Shown here piece after piece: positions 1 through 8,841 of a DNA stretch of 64,000 nt (the stretch's first letter is position 1; the number at the start of each line of letters is the position of its first letter). Origin of the DNA: an uncultured Alphaproteobacteria bacterium. GTDB lineage: Bacteria > Pseudomonadota > Alphaproteobacteria > Rs-D84. The DNA lies in the NCBI GenBank assembly GCA_947175875.1, contig CAMWON010000005.1:1-64000 (forward strand), written 5' to 3'. The position numbers and the translations under genes are program-made. Below the pieces are notes generated by a model, which made no database searches, had not been told where the DNA came from, and saw nothing but the letters and a program-made list of their open reading frames with translations.

Positions 1-90
1 GCTTTGAGGATATCAACTGCACCGTCCGCGGCCAGGTTGTCGCCGGATACGGTGACGATTTCCAGGTCGGAATACAGTAAAAACATAAGA

Positions 91-117
91 AAATCCCCCG
101 TTCGGGGGATTTTTTTA
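91..117. terminator. Rho-independent terminator (bidirectional-looking)
   Basis: aaatcccccgttcgggggattttttta hairpin plus T-run. Confidence 0.8.
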
Positions 118-528
118 TCGTTGGCTGCATTGTGCCAAGGCGTTGCGTCGCATTGTGATTTGATATTGCAAATCTTTGCGTGTTGCATGGTTCAAATGCG
201 TGTGAAAATTATTGTCGTATCCGTTGTGGATGTACAGATATGTCGGGAACACGGTCACGACCGGACGATTTGTTTCCTTGTCCAGATATTCGATAATGGT
301 TGTTGCCATTTTTTCGCCAATTTGATTTTTTAACGGTTCAAAGTTCAGGCCCATATCAATGGCGCCGGGGTTTGGAAACTCTGTTGTGACATCCCATACG
401 CCGGTCTGTTTAATTTCTGTTCCATTCTTTTTTGCGACGACCAGTGGTGTGCTGTCGGATAATTCAAACATTCTGTAATTTACCAGATGTTTAAACTTAA
501 TAGAATATGTATTTTTCTTTTTGGCCAT
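115..528 (-). CDS. hypothetical protein, 137 aa
   Basis: ORF track; ends at a terminator; no family recognised. Confidence 0.65.
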   Translation of the reverse strand: MAKKKNTYSIKFKHLVNYRMFELSDSTPLVVAKKNGTEIKQTGVWDVTTEFPNPGAIDMGLNFEPLKNQIGEKMATTIIEYLDKETNRPVVTVFPTYLYIHNGYDNNFHTHLNHATRKDLQYQITMRRNALAQCSQR

Positions 529-630
529 TTACTGAATCCCTCTTGTTTTACGTATATATTATAGTACAAATATTTTATATGTCAATATATTTCGGCCGGA
601 TAATATTAACGCCCCATACCGGGGCGTTTT

Positions 631-2610
631 TTAAACAAACAGGTCTTTTACAAATTGGGCATGTTCGGTTATGAACTTAAATCGGAATTCCGGTTTTTTA
701 CCCATTAACTCTGACACGATTGTGCGTGTTTTTTCCGTGTCCTCCAGTCCGTCGTCTGTACGTGGTGGCAATTCCACGCGAATTAAACGGCGTGTTTTAG
801 GCGACATTGTCGTTTCCTTTAACTGGTTGGGCATCATTTCGCCAAGACCTTTGAATCGAGAGATTTCGACTTTTTTGTTCTTGTATTTGCCGTTTTTTAA
901 TTCCTCCAACTGCTCGTCCGTATCGACATAAATCGATTCGGTTCCGTGTGTCAACTTATACAGTGGCGGGCATGACAGATACAGGTGGCCGCCGTATATC
1001 AGCTGTGGCATATGAGAATAGAAGAACGCCATCAGCAGGGATGCGATATGGCTGCCGTCAACGTCGGCATCGGTCATAACGATGATTTTTTCATAGCGCA
1101 ATTTGTTCTCGTCCCAGTTTTTGGCCGTGCCTGCGCCGATGATGTCGATTAACTCGTTAAGCTCTTTGTTGTTGCCAAAACGTTCGTCTGAATTGGAGAT
1201 AACGTTTAACACCTTGCCGCGCAGGGGCATGATGGCCTGGGTCGCGCGGTCGCGTGCCTGTTTTGCCGTACCGCCCGCCGATTCCCCCTCAACAATAAAC
1301 AGTTCGGTGCCTTCTATGCCGTGTTTGGAGCAGTCGGCCAGTTTCGCCGGCATGCGAATGCGCTTTGTCGGTGTTTTGCGTGCAACGTCTTTGACCTGTT
1401 TGGTTTTTATACGTGCGTTCGCCAAATTGATTACAAAGTCCAGTACCGCGTTTGCCGTTTTCGGATCGGACGCCAAAAATATTTCCCACGGGTCGCGCAG
1501 GGCGGCATCGGTATAGCGGGCAACCTCCGGATTGGATAATTTTTCTTTTGTCTGGCCCAAGAACTGCGGCGTTTTATAAAATACCGACACAATCGCCGCA
1601 ACGGAATCGAACACGTCGTCGCCGATGATGTTTGCGGCGGCCTTGTTGTTGACTTTTTCGCCGTATGCCTTTATCCCGCGGGTAATCGCCCCCTTGAACC
1701 CGGTTTCATGCGTGCCGCCGTCAATGGTTGCGATTGTGTTGCAGTATGATGCAAAGAACCCGTCGTCGGATGCAGCGCCGTTTTCATCTGTTAAAAATGT
1801 CAGCGCCCATTCAACGCGGCCGCTGCCATCTGGGAAATCGACACTGCCGCTGAAAATTTTCGGCAGAATGCGCGGCTTGTTGTCGGTCTTTTCGGCCAGG
1901 AAGTCGGCCAGACCGCCCGGATAGTAAAACGTGGTGTCGGCCGGGATGTTCATGTCCTCGGTCAATAATTCCGGATTGCAGTGCCAGTCGATTTTTACGC
2001 CACGTGACAGGAAAGCCTTGGCGCGGGCCATGCGATAAATTTTTATCGGCTTAAAGACGGCGTTTTCACCGAATATTTCATCGTCGATTGTAAAGCGTAT
2101 TTTTGTCCCGTGATTTTTTGTGGCGTCGCCGCGGGTCATCGGGCTGGTTGGTTTGCCGCGCGAAAAAGTCTGGCGCCATTCATAGCCGTCGCGCGATATT
2201 GTCACAATCATTTCCAACGACAGGGCGTTTACAACCGCGCTGCCCACGCCGTGCAGACCGCCGCTGGTCTTATATACATTATTATTGAATTTTCCGCCCG
2301 AGTGCAGGGTGGTTAAAATAACCTCCAACGCGGATTTGCCGGGATACTTTGGATGCTCGTCCACGGGAATGCCGCGTCCGTCGTCGGTGATTTCAATCGT
2401 TTTGGAATCGATTAGGTTTACAGAAATCTTTTTGGCAAAGCCGGCGACCGCCTCGTCAATCGAGTTGTCCATGATTTCAACCGGCAAATGGTGCCAAGCC
2501 TTTTCATCCGTGCCGCCGATATACATTCCGGGGCGCAGACGAACAGGCTCCAGCCCCTCTAATACCTGAATATCTGATGCGTCATATGTGTGTGTAGATG
2601 TTTCTGTCAT
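631..2610 (-). CDS. parE: DNA topoisomerase IV subunit B
   Basis: GHKL ATPase motifs and ParE-type YIGGTDEKAWHHLPVEIMDNSIDEA; EGESAGG and DADVDGSHI TOPRIM motifs. Confidence 0.93.
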   Translation of the reverse strand: MTETSTHTYDASDIQVLEGLEPVRLRPGMYIGGTDEKAWHHLPVEIMDNSIDEAVAGFAKKISVNLIDSKTIEITDDGRGIPVDEHPKYPGKSALEVILTTLHSGGKFNNNVYKTSGGLHGVGSAVVNALSLEMIVTISRDGYEWRQTFSRGKPTSPMTRGDATKNHGTKIRFTIDDEIFGENAVFKPIKIYRMARAKAFLSRGVKIDWHCNPELLTEDMNIPADTTFYYPGGLADFLAEKTDNKPRILPKIFSGSVDFPDGSGRVEWALTFLTDENGAASDDGFFASYCNTIATIDGGTHETGFKGAITRGIKAYGEKVNNKAAANIIGDDVFDSVAAIVSVFYKTPQFLGQTKEKLSNPEVARYTDAALRDPWEIFLASDPKTANAVLDFVINLANARIKTKQVKDVARKTPTKRIRMPAKLADCSKHGIEGTELFIVEGESAGGTAKQARDRATQAIMPLRGKVLNVISNSDERFGNNKELNELIDIIGAGTAKNWDENKLRYEKIIVMTDADVDGSHIASLLMAFFYSHMPQLIYGGHLYLSCPPLYKLTHGTESIYVDTDEQLEELKNGKYKNKKVEISRFKGLGEMMPNQLKETTMSPKTRRLIRVELPPRTDDGLEDTEKTRTIVSELMGKKPEFRFKFITEHAQFVKDLFV

Positions 2611-2773
2611 AGCATATAATTATTAGAACATTATTCGATTTTGTGCAAGTCCAAAGAATATTTTCCGGTGCTTTTTGTATGCGGGTGGGAATAGAAACTT
2701 TATAAATTCTCTTGACAAAATATATTTTTTGGTATAAATTTTTATTCTTATAATAGAATAGCGAGGTTGTACT

Positions 2774-3370
2774 ATGAACAAGAAGTTGATTATTGATTTG
2801 AACGGGGTTGTGTTCGAACCCGTTGACCGGAACTTTTCTGAGGTTGCCCGTGCGGATTACGGCCGGGTAAAGGGCGTGGCATTGACACTGGCGTACAAAT
2901 ATGGTCTGGGGCGTCGTCTGATGGCGTCCGATATTGCCAGCGTATTGTATAAATGCGCGAAAAATCCCACGGTTCGTCCTGGCGCGATAGAGGCTTTGGA
3001 CGCATTGTCGCGCATGCCGGGTGTAACGATTGAATTTTGCGGCCAGATGGCGTTCCCGGCCCATGCCTATAAGTTGGAGCAGACATATCGCGCGATTGCG
3101 CCGTGCATGAATGCGGCCTCTCATTACGAGTTAATCAGCCCGTTCGCGTCAAAGCGCGGTTATCTGTGTTCATCGACTGCTGCGGATGAAAATGCGATGA
3201 ACTTTATTCTGGGGACGCGTGCACGTGATTTGGATTGGCCGGCGCGCTGGCGCATCTTTCCGGTATTGATAGAAGGCGCCGCGGCCGAAGCGAATATTCA
3301 TCGCCATTGCAGTCCGCGTGTATTCAGAAGTCTGCATGACTTTCAGGACTTTTTGTCGCGTCGTCGGTAA
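2774..3370 (+). CDS. HAD-like hypothetical protein
   Basis: N-terminal IIDLNGVVFEP resembles HAD motif I; promoter TTGACA/TATAAA-like upstream. Confidence 0.55.
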   Translation: MNKKLIIDLNGVVFEPVDRNFSEVARADYGRVKGVALTLAYKYGLGRRLMASDIASVLYKCAKNPTVRPGAIEALDALSRMPGVTIEFCGQMAFPAHAYKLEQTYRAIAPCMNAASHYELISPFASKRGYLCSSTAADENAMNFILGTRARDLDWPARWRIFPVLIEGAAAEANIHRHCSPRVFRSLHDFQDFLSRRR

Positions 3371-3494
3371 ATAATCCCATTTTTTCGGGTATGATTTCCC
3401 AGACCTGCATTTTTATGTCGGTCTGGGTTTTCATTGGGCTTGATTTTTAGTATAATGGACCTATATATTTTTGGAAAATAATACGGACGAAGAA

Positions 3495-4625
3495 ATGAAC
3501 AGCAATCCATATGAAGTTTTGGGTGTCGCGCGTGATGCGTCGGACGCCGATATTAAAAAAGCCTATCACAAGCTGGTTATGAAATACCATCCGGACCGTA
3601 ATCCGGGCGACAAATCGGCCGAGGATAAGTTTAAGGAAGTCAACAACGCCTTTGACATTTTAAAAGACCCGCAGAAGAGGGCGGCATACGACCGTTTTGG
3701 CAACGCCGCGTTCGCGGGTGGAAACGGCGCGTCGGCGGGTGCGGGCGGCAATCCGTTCGGCGGGGGCTTTAATTTCAACATGGGCGGCGGCGCCGGGATG
3801 GAGGATATCCTGCGCGAGGCGATGCGTGGTTTCGGATTCGGCGATTTTGGCGGTGGGGCGGGGGCGGCCCGTGGTGCGGCGGCCGACAGACGCGGGCGTG
3901 ATTTGCTGGACGAGGTGGTGATTGACCTAAAAGACGCATACTTTGGCAAAACGCACACCGTAAAATTTACCAGCAACGCCCAGTGTGAAAAGTGCCACGG
4001 ATACGGCACCGCCGACGGGAAACCGGCGCCGACATGTTCAAAGTGCGGCGGGTCGGGTTATGTCCGCGTGCAGCAGGGCTTTTTTGCGATGGAGGCGCCG
4101 TGTCCCGAATGCCACGGCACCGGGCACAAGATTGACAAGAAATGCGATGCGTGCGACGGCACGGGCGCAACGGCGAAATCCCGCACGCTGGAGGTAAAGA
4201 TTCCCGCGGGTATCGAAGACGGTGCGCGCCTGCGCTTGGCCGGCCAGGGCGAGGCCGGAACAAACGGCGGCCCCGCCGGTGACTTTTATCTGGACGTGCG
4301 TGTCCGCCCGGACAAGCGGTTTGAACGCGCCGGGGCCGATTTAATTATGCACATGGATATTCCGTTTACGACACTGGCCCTGGGGGGCGAGATTGACGTG
4401 GAAACAATCGATGACAAGACTCTGTCGGTAAAGGTGCCCGCCGGCACCCAGATTGGTGAACGTCTGCGCGTGCGCGGCCACGGAATGCCGGGTCGTCGCG
4501 CCGGCAGTTTTGGCGATATGTATATAGAGATTGGAATCAAGATTCCGACGCGGTTAACGGACAAGCAGAAAAAATTATTGGCCGAATTTGCGGAAACCAA
4601 ACCGGGTAAAAAAGGCTGGTTTTAA
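3495..4625 (+). CDS. dnaJ: chaperone protein DnaJ
   Basis: J-domain with HPD, G/F-rich region, four CxxCxGxG zinc repeats, C-terminal domain; ATG at 3495 preferred over upstream TTG. Confidence 0.96.
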   Translation: MNSNPYEVLGVARDASDADIKKAYHKLVMKYHPDRNPGDKSAEDKFKEVNNAFDILKDPQKRAAYDRFGNAAFAGGNGASAGAGGNPFGGGFNFNMGGGAGMEDILREAMRGFGFGDFGGGAGAARGAAADRRGRDLLDEVVIDLKDAYFGKTHTVKFTSNAQCEKCHGYGTADGKPAPTCSKCGGSGYVRVQQGFFAMEAPCPECHGTGHKIDKKCDACDGTGATAKSRTLEVKIPAGIEDGARLRLAGQGEAGTNGGPAGDFYLDVRVRPDKRFERAGADLIMHMDIPFTTLALGGEIDVETIDDKTLSVKVPAGTQIGERLRVRGHGMPGRRAGSFGDMYIEIGIKIPTRLTDKQKKLLAEFAETKPGKKGWF

Positions 4626-4649
4626 TAAGGCATATGGCATTGATTAACA

Positions 4650-4735
4650 ACTGGATTGCTTCACTTCGTTCGCAATGACAATAAGTTTAGAACGACTGTC
4701 ATTGCGAGGGAGTAAAACGACCGTGGCAATCCAGT
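4650..4735. repeat. REP/MITE-like palindromic element
   Basis: ctggattgcttcacttcgttcgcaatgaca ... tgtcattgcgagggagtaaaacgaccgtggcaatccag imperfect inverted repeat. Confidence 0.75.
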
Positions 4736-4741
4736 AAATAT

Positions 4742-4769
4742 TTGCAAATCTTAACTTTTATGCTATAAT
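4742..4769 (+). promoter_or_regulatory. sigma70-like promoter for leader copy 1
   Basis: TTGCAA-N16-TATAAT immediately upstream of the structured leader. Confidence 0.6.
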
Positions 4770-4775
4770 TCACAG

Positions 4776-4950
4776 TGCATCGGGTGATTACCGATGTGAG
4801 GCTTCAAAACCTCTTACGAGCTTTAACTCCACAACCGGTTGGAGGGTTGCGAATATATTGAATAAGCAACGCTATTCTCGTAGTAGTTTTGAACCTCCAA
4901 CCGCCCTTCATCACGGCGGTGTTTTTTATTTGCAAAAAACAACGGAGGAT
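4776..4950 (+). promoter_or_regulatory. structured leader RNA, subclass I, copy 1
   Basis: P0 CATCGG/CCGATG; hairpin GAGG-cTTCAAAA-CCTC; loop pairs TTTTGAA (4887-4893); TACGAG(4815-4820):CTCGTA(4877-4882); GGTTGGAGG(4837-4845):CCTCCAACC(4894-4902); terminator-like ACCGCC/GGCGGT plus T6; SD GGAGG 4944-4948. Confidence 0.85.
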
Positions 4951-4953
4951 AAA

Positions 4954-5232
4954 ATGCAAATATATGTTGATGCAAAATGTTTTGGCAATGCAATGCGGCA
5001 TGGACGCAGCAATGCCGGAATAAAAAAACGCGATGTTGCGAAGATTTTTGGAATGACAGCGCATGATTATAATCGTATCGAAGCGGGACGCAAAATATGG
5101 CCGGGGAACTTGATGCTGCGGCTGATGACATTGGCGTTTTTGCAACTGCGCACGCGGCGTGTTAACGGTTCGTCTGGGATGAAAACATTACAGACCGACC
5201 CGGATGCGGCGATATTTGTTGATGCCGATTAA
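4954..5232 (+). CDS. small HTH (XRE-like) DNA-binding protein, 92 aa
   Basis: ATG preceded by GGAGG; KRDVAKIFGMTAHDYNRIEAGRKIWPG helix-turn-helix pattern; the track ORF starting at 4858 runs through the leader. Confidence 0.75.
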   Translation: MQIYVDAKCFGNAMRHGRSNAGIKKRDVAKIFGMTAHDYNRIEAGRKIWPGNLMLRLMTLAFLQLRTRRVNGSSGMKTLQTDPDAAIFVDAD

Positions 5233-5283
5233 AAAATATCCGCCACTGAAAAGTGGCGGATTTCATGCATATAGCGCGCTTTT

Positions 5284-5886
5284 TTACTTTTTGATTTGCT
5301 TTATCTTTTGCGCAAATGTCATTGTATATTGTGTCGCAGACCAAACGGATGCCAACAGTGACAGCCACAATCCGAATATGCCAATCTGGGATATTATGTT
5401 CATTGCAACCAGCGTGCCGCGTGTAATGCCGGCCGGCGATACGGTTGTCGTCATTGTAAACAGACCCAGGAACGCCGTAATCGTTATCATCTGAAGCGTG
5501 GTTTTAATCTTACCCATGGAAAAGCGCGCCTTTGGCACCGGCATTTCGATTTTCTGGGTGCCCAAAAATTCACGCAGGCCGCTGATGTACAGTTCGCGTG
5601 CAATCAAAATGATTACGGGTACAACGATGAACCAAACCGGCATCATAACGGTTAACATTATCAAAGTGTTTACCACCAGCAGCTTGTCGCCGATGTGGTC
5701 CATAACGCCGCCGATTTTGCTGCATACATTATATTTACGCGCCAGGTATCCGTCGAACCAGTCTGACACCGCGCCCAGAACGAACAGTATGAATGATGTC
5801 CAATACATCTGGAACATCAGGGTCGGGATAATCGCAAACGCCGCCGCAATGCGGAACGCCGATAAAAAGTTCACAAAAAATTTCAT
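5284..5886 (-). CDS. pgsA: CDP-diacylglycerol--glycerol-3-phosphate 3-phosphatidyltransferase
   Basis: CDP-alcohol phosphatidyltransferase motif DWFDGYLARKYN..GGVMDHIGDKLL. Confidence 0.88.
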   Translation of the reverse strand: MKFFVNFLSAFRIAAAFAIIPTLMFQMYWTSFILFVLGAVSDWFDGYLARKYNVCSKIGGVMDHIGDKLLVVNTLIMLTVMMPVWFIVVPVIILIARELYISGLREFLGTQKIEMPVPKARFSMGKIKTTLQMITITAFLGLFTMTTTVSPAGITRGTLVAMNIISQIGIFGLWLSLLASVWSATQYTMTFAQKIKQIKK

Positions 5887-5916
5887 ATGTTTTTCTCCTT
5901 TATATGAATAAGCATA

Positions 5917-7341
5917 TTATACCACGTTGGAATGGAAATAGGCATATATTTTTTCGGCGGCACTTTTTCCCAGGCCGGGAACTTTTAACAGTGCCGGCAT
6001 GTCCGCATCGCCAACCGCGCGGGCCGAACCAAAGTGCAGCAGCAGCGCTTTTTTGCGCGCGGGGCCGATGCCCTCTATCTCGTCCAGAACGGATGCGGTT
6101 ACCGTTTTTGCGCGCACTGTGCGGTGATATGTGATTACGAATCTGTGCGCTTCGTCACGGACGGCGCGCAGCAGTAAAAACAGTTTGGAATCCTTTGGCA
6201 AATCATGGCACTCGGTCCCGTCCGGCATGATAAAGTGTTCGTCGCCGTCGCGAACCTCGCCCTTGGTGACGCCGAGAATCGGAATGTTCGGTGCGCGGCG
6301 GTGTGCAATGTTCCATTGGGCGCGTCCCCCGTCAACAATTATCAAATCCAGTTTCGGGCCGCGGGTGGTTGCGCGTTCCACAAATTCCGACATCATCGCG
6401 ATATCGTTTCCGGCGCGTGACATGTCATTCAGTTTAAAGTGTCTGTATGCTGATTTTATAAATCCGTCATGGCCGAATGCAATCATTGCGCCGACGGGAT
6501 GTTTTCCGAACAGGTGCGAGTTGTCAAACACGCCCGCGCATTCAATTTTTATACCCAGCCATTTTTCCAATTCCGCAACGGTATCTGCCCAGTCTAAATT
6601 CGCGCTATGTGCAGCTGGGCGCCGCATACCGCGATTTGATGTGTGTGTCAGCGCGGCGATTTTGTCGCGGCATGCGGCGGCCGATTCAAAGTCTAAATTC
6701 GCCGAATATTTTTGCATCTGTTCGGCCAGGTCTTTGACAATCGGTTCACTGTCCCCGGTAAGGATGCGGCGCGCCAAAGACACCCGCGCGGCATAGTCGT
6801 TTTGCGGGCGCACGCACGGCGCACTGCACCGGCCGATTTGATGCAGCAGGCAGGGCCGTGCGCGGTTGCGCATGTACGTGTCGTTGCAGGTGCGAATCTG
6901 GCAGACCTTTTGAATTGTCTTAATCGTTTCGTTCAATGCGGATACCGACGGATAGGGGCCGTATATGTCGCGCCGCTGGGATAATTTGCCGCGAAATTTC
7001 AACAGGCGTGGAAACTCGCCCGCCGCCAGGGCCAGCATGGGGTACATTTTCCCGTCGGTCAGCATTATGTTGTATTTCGGCTTTTGCGTTTTTATTAATT
7101 CCTGTTCCCGGACCAGGGCGTCCGATTCCGTCGGAACCGTTTCCCATTCCACGCGCGCGACCAGACTGCGCATGACCTGTTTGTGTGGTTCCAGTTTCGG
7201 TATGTCGATATATTGCTTTAAACGGTTTGACAGATTTTTCGCCTTGCCCACGTACAACAGGGTGCCGTCGGCATCGTACATCTTGTACACGCCGGGGGCG
7301 CCGGGACTGTTTTCTATCAAATCAGAAAATTGAATACTCAT
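5917..7341 (-). CDS. uvrC: UvrABC system protein C, short form
   Basis: GIY-YIG domain (GVYKMYDADGTLLYVGKAKNLSNRLKQY), UVR-like region, IIVDGGRAQWN, C-terminal HhH; about 474 aa. Confidence 0.9.
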   Translation of the reverse strand: MSIQFSDLIENSPGAPGVYKMYDADGTLLYVGKAKNLSNRLKQYIDIPKLEPHKQVMRSLVARVEWETVPTESDALVREQELIKTQKPKYNIMLTDGKMYPMLALAAGEFPRLLKFRGKLSQRRDIYGPYPSVSALNETIKTIQKVCQIRTCNDTYMRNRARPCLLHQIGRCSAPCVRPQNDYAARVSLARRILTGDSEPIVKDLAEQMQKYSANLDFESAAACRDKIAALTHTSNRGMRRPAAHSANLDWADTVAELEKWLGIKIECAGVFDNSHLFGKHPVGAMIAFGHDGFIKSAYRHFKLNDMSRAGNDIAMMSEFVERATTRGPKLDLIIVDGGRAQWNIAHRRAPNIPILGVTKGEVRDGDEHFIMPDGTECHDLPKDSKLFLLLRAVRDEAHRFVITYHRTVRAKTVTASVLDEIEGIGPARKKALLLHFGSARAVGDADMPALLKVPGLGKSAAEKIYAYFHSNVV

Positions 7342-7392
7342 GCCGAATATGATATAATAACCAAAAACAAATAGCAAATAGGGGAATTAGAC

Positions 7393-7857
7393 ATGAGACA
7401 AGAATCCGGACGTTCCATGATAGAAATGTTGGGGGTGCTGGCGATTATGGGTGTGATTACGGTTGGTGCCATCGGCATGATTTCGACCGCAATGCGTACG
7501 CAAAAGCGCAGCTCTGTCAACGATGATGTGATACAGATTGTTACCGGCGTGCGCCAGCTGCTGGGCGAATTTGACGATTATTCGCATATTAACAACGCGA
7601 CAATTTTCGGTGCAATCGGCATGAACGCCAAGAATCCGTACGGCGGCACGTATGAGTTAAATGTGGACCCGTCAAATTCACGTCAGTTTATTGTATCAAT
7701 TAACGGTTTGTCTGAAGGCGATTGCAAGTATTTTGTTACCAAAGCCTGGTCCGATTCGATTGGATATCAGATGTCGGGCGGTACCCAGGGCGGGGCGGCA
7801 GGTAACTGTAATGATGTCAATGGCAGGAACACTGTTTACATAACATATGGCGAATAA
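7393..7857 (+). CDS. type IV pilin/pseudopilin-like protein
   Basis: N-terminal prepilin-like SGRSMIEMLGVLAIMGVITVGAIGMIS with Glu at +5. Confidence 0.75.
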   Translation: MRQESGRSMIEMLGVLAIMGVITVGAIGMISTAMRTQKRSSVNDDVIQIVTGVRQLLGEFDDYSHINNATIFGAIGMNAKNPYGGTYELNVDPSNSRQFIVSINGLSEGDCKYFVTKAWSDSIGYQMSGGTQGGAAGNCNDVNGRNTVYITYGE

Positions 7858-7862
7858 CGTAT

Positions 7863-8831
7863 ATGGCACAAATGGCGACGGTTTCACAGGTTGAGGATGG
7901 TGCGCGGCTGCATCGGTGGTTTTTGCGCCGGTATCCGTCGTTGCCGATGCGACAGTTTTACAAGCTGTGCCGCGGGGGACAAATTCGTGTGAACTCATCA
8001 CGTGTGGCGGGAAACGAAATCCTGCGTGCGGGCGACACGGTTCGCATTCCGCCGACATTGGCGGGGTATGCGGTTGCGCCTAAAAAATCCGAATCGGGCG
8101 AGGCTTTCTCGCTGGCGGATTTGGAAATGCTGCGTCAATGTATTATCCATGATGACAATGACATCGTCGCGTTTGACAAGCCGGCCGGTCTGGCCGTGCA
8201 GGGCGGAACAGGGATTCGAAAGTCTGTTGATAAAATGGCGGCGGCGCTGTTCCCGTATGACAAGATTGCGCTGGTTCATCGTCTGGACCGCGAGACCAGC
8301 GGTGTTCTGGTCGTGGCGAAAAATCAGTCGGCGGCGCAAAAACTGGCGGCGCAGTTTCAGAACAAGACCGCCCAGAAACAATATCTGGCACTGTTGAACG
8401 GCCGTGTGTCGCCGGACCATGGAACAATAGACAATTACATGACAAAGGGACAGGTGTTCGACACCCCCGCGCGTACAAACAACGGCGCCGGCCAGCGGCC
8501 CCAGCGCGCGATAACCGATTACACCGTTTTGACACAGGCGGGCACGTTATGCTGGATGCAGTTCTCGCCCAAAACGGGCCGTACGCACCAGCTGCGTGTA
8601 CATAGCGCGATTTCGCTGGGTGCGCCGATTGTCGGCGACGCGCTGTACGGGACCGGTAATTTTGATCAGGACCCGGCGCTGCAATCCATTCTGGCAACCA
8701 ATAATCTGTTCCTGTTTGCGCACAAGATAACGTTTCAGCACCCGGCCACGGGGCGCATGACGACACTGCGCGGCCAGCTGCCGGAATTTATGCGGCCTGT
8801 TGTGGAATTGCTGGAGCTGAAATTGCCCTAA
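7863..8831 (+). CDS. RluC/RluD family pseudouridine synthase
   Basis: S4-like N-terminus and HRLDRETSGVLVVAK catalytic motif. Confidence 0.92.
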   Translation: MAQMATVSQVEDGARLHRWFLRRYPSLPMRQFYKLCRGGQIRVNSSRVAGNEILRAGDTVRIPPTLAGYAVAPKKSESGEAFSLADLEMLRQCIIHDDNDIVAFDKPAGLAVQGGTGIRKSVDKMAAALFPYDKIALVHRLDRETSGVLVVAKNQSAAQKLAAQFQNKTAQKQYLALLNGRVSPDHGTIDNYMTKGQVFDTPARTNNGAGQRPQRAITDYTVLTQAGTLCWMQFSPKTGRTHQLRVHSAISLGAPIVGDALYGTGNFDQDPALQSILATNNLFLFAHKITFQHPATGRMTTLRGQLPEFMRPVVELLELKLP

Positions 8832-8841
8832 AGAAATAAAG

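Noticed and set aside
1-86. Partial gene at the left edge, either + strand (..FEDINCTVRGQVVAGYGDDFQVGIQ*) or - strand (MFLLYSDLEIVTVSGDNLAADGAVDILK..)
   Set aside because: Both frames look plausible and too little sequence is present to choose.
4776-4950. Assigning the leaders to cobalamin, TPP, FMN, SAM, lysine, glycine, T-box, c-di-GMP, ydaO or group I/II intron classes
   Set aside because: The conserved boxes of those classes as I know them are not present; left unassigned pending Infernal.
4858-4953. N-terminal extension of the HTH protein (track ORF starts 4858)
   Set aside because: It would translate through the leader hairpins; ATG at 4954 has a proper SD.
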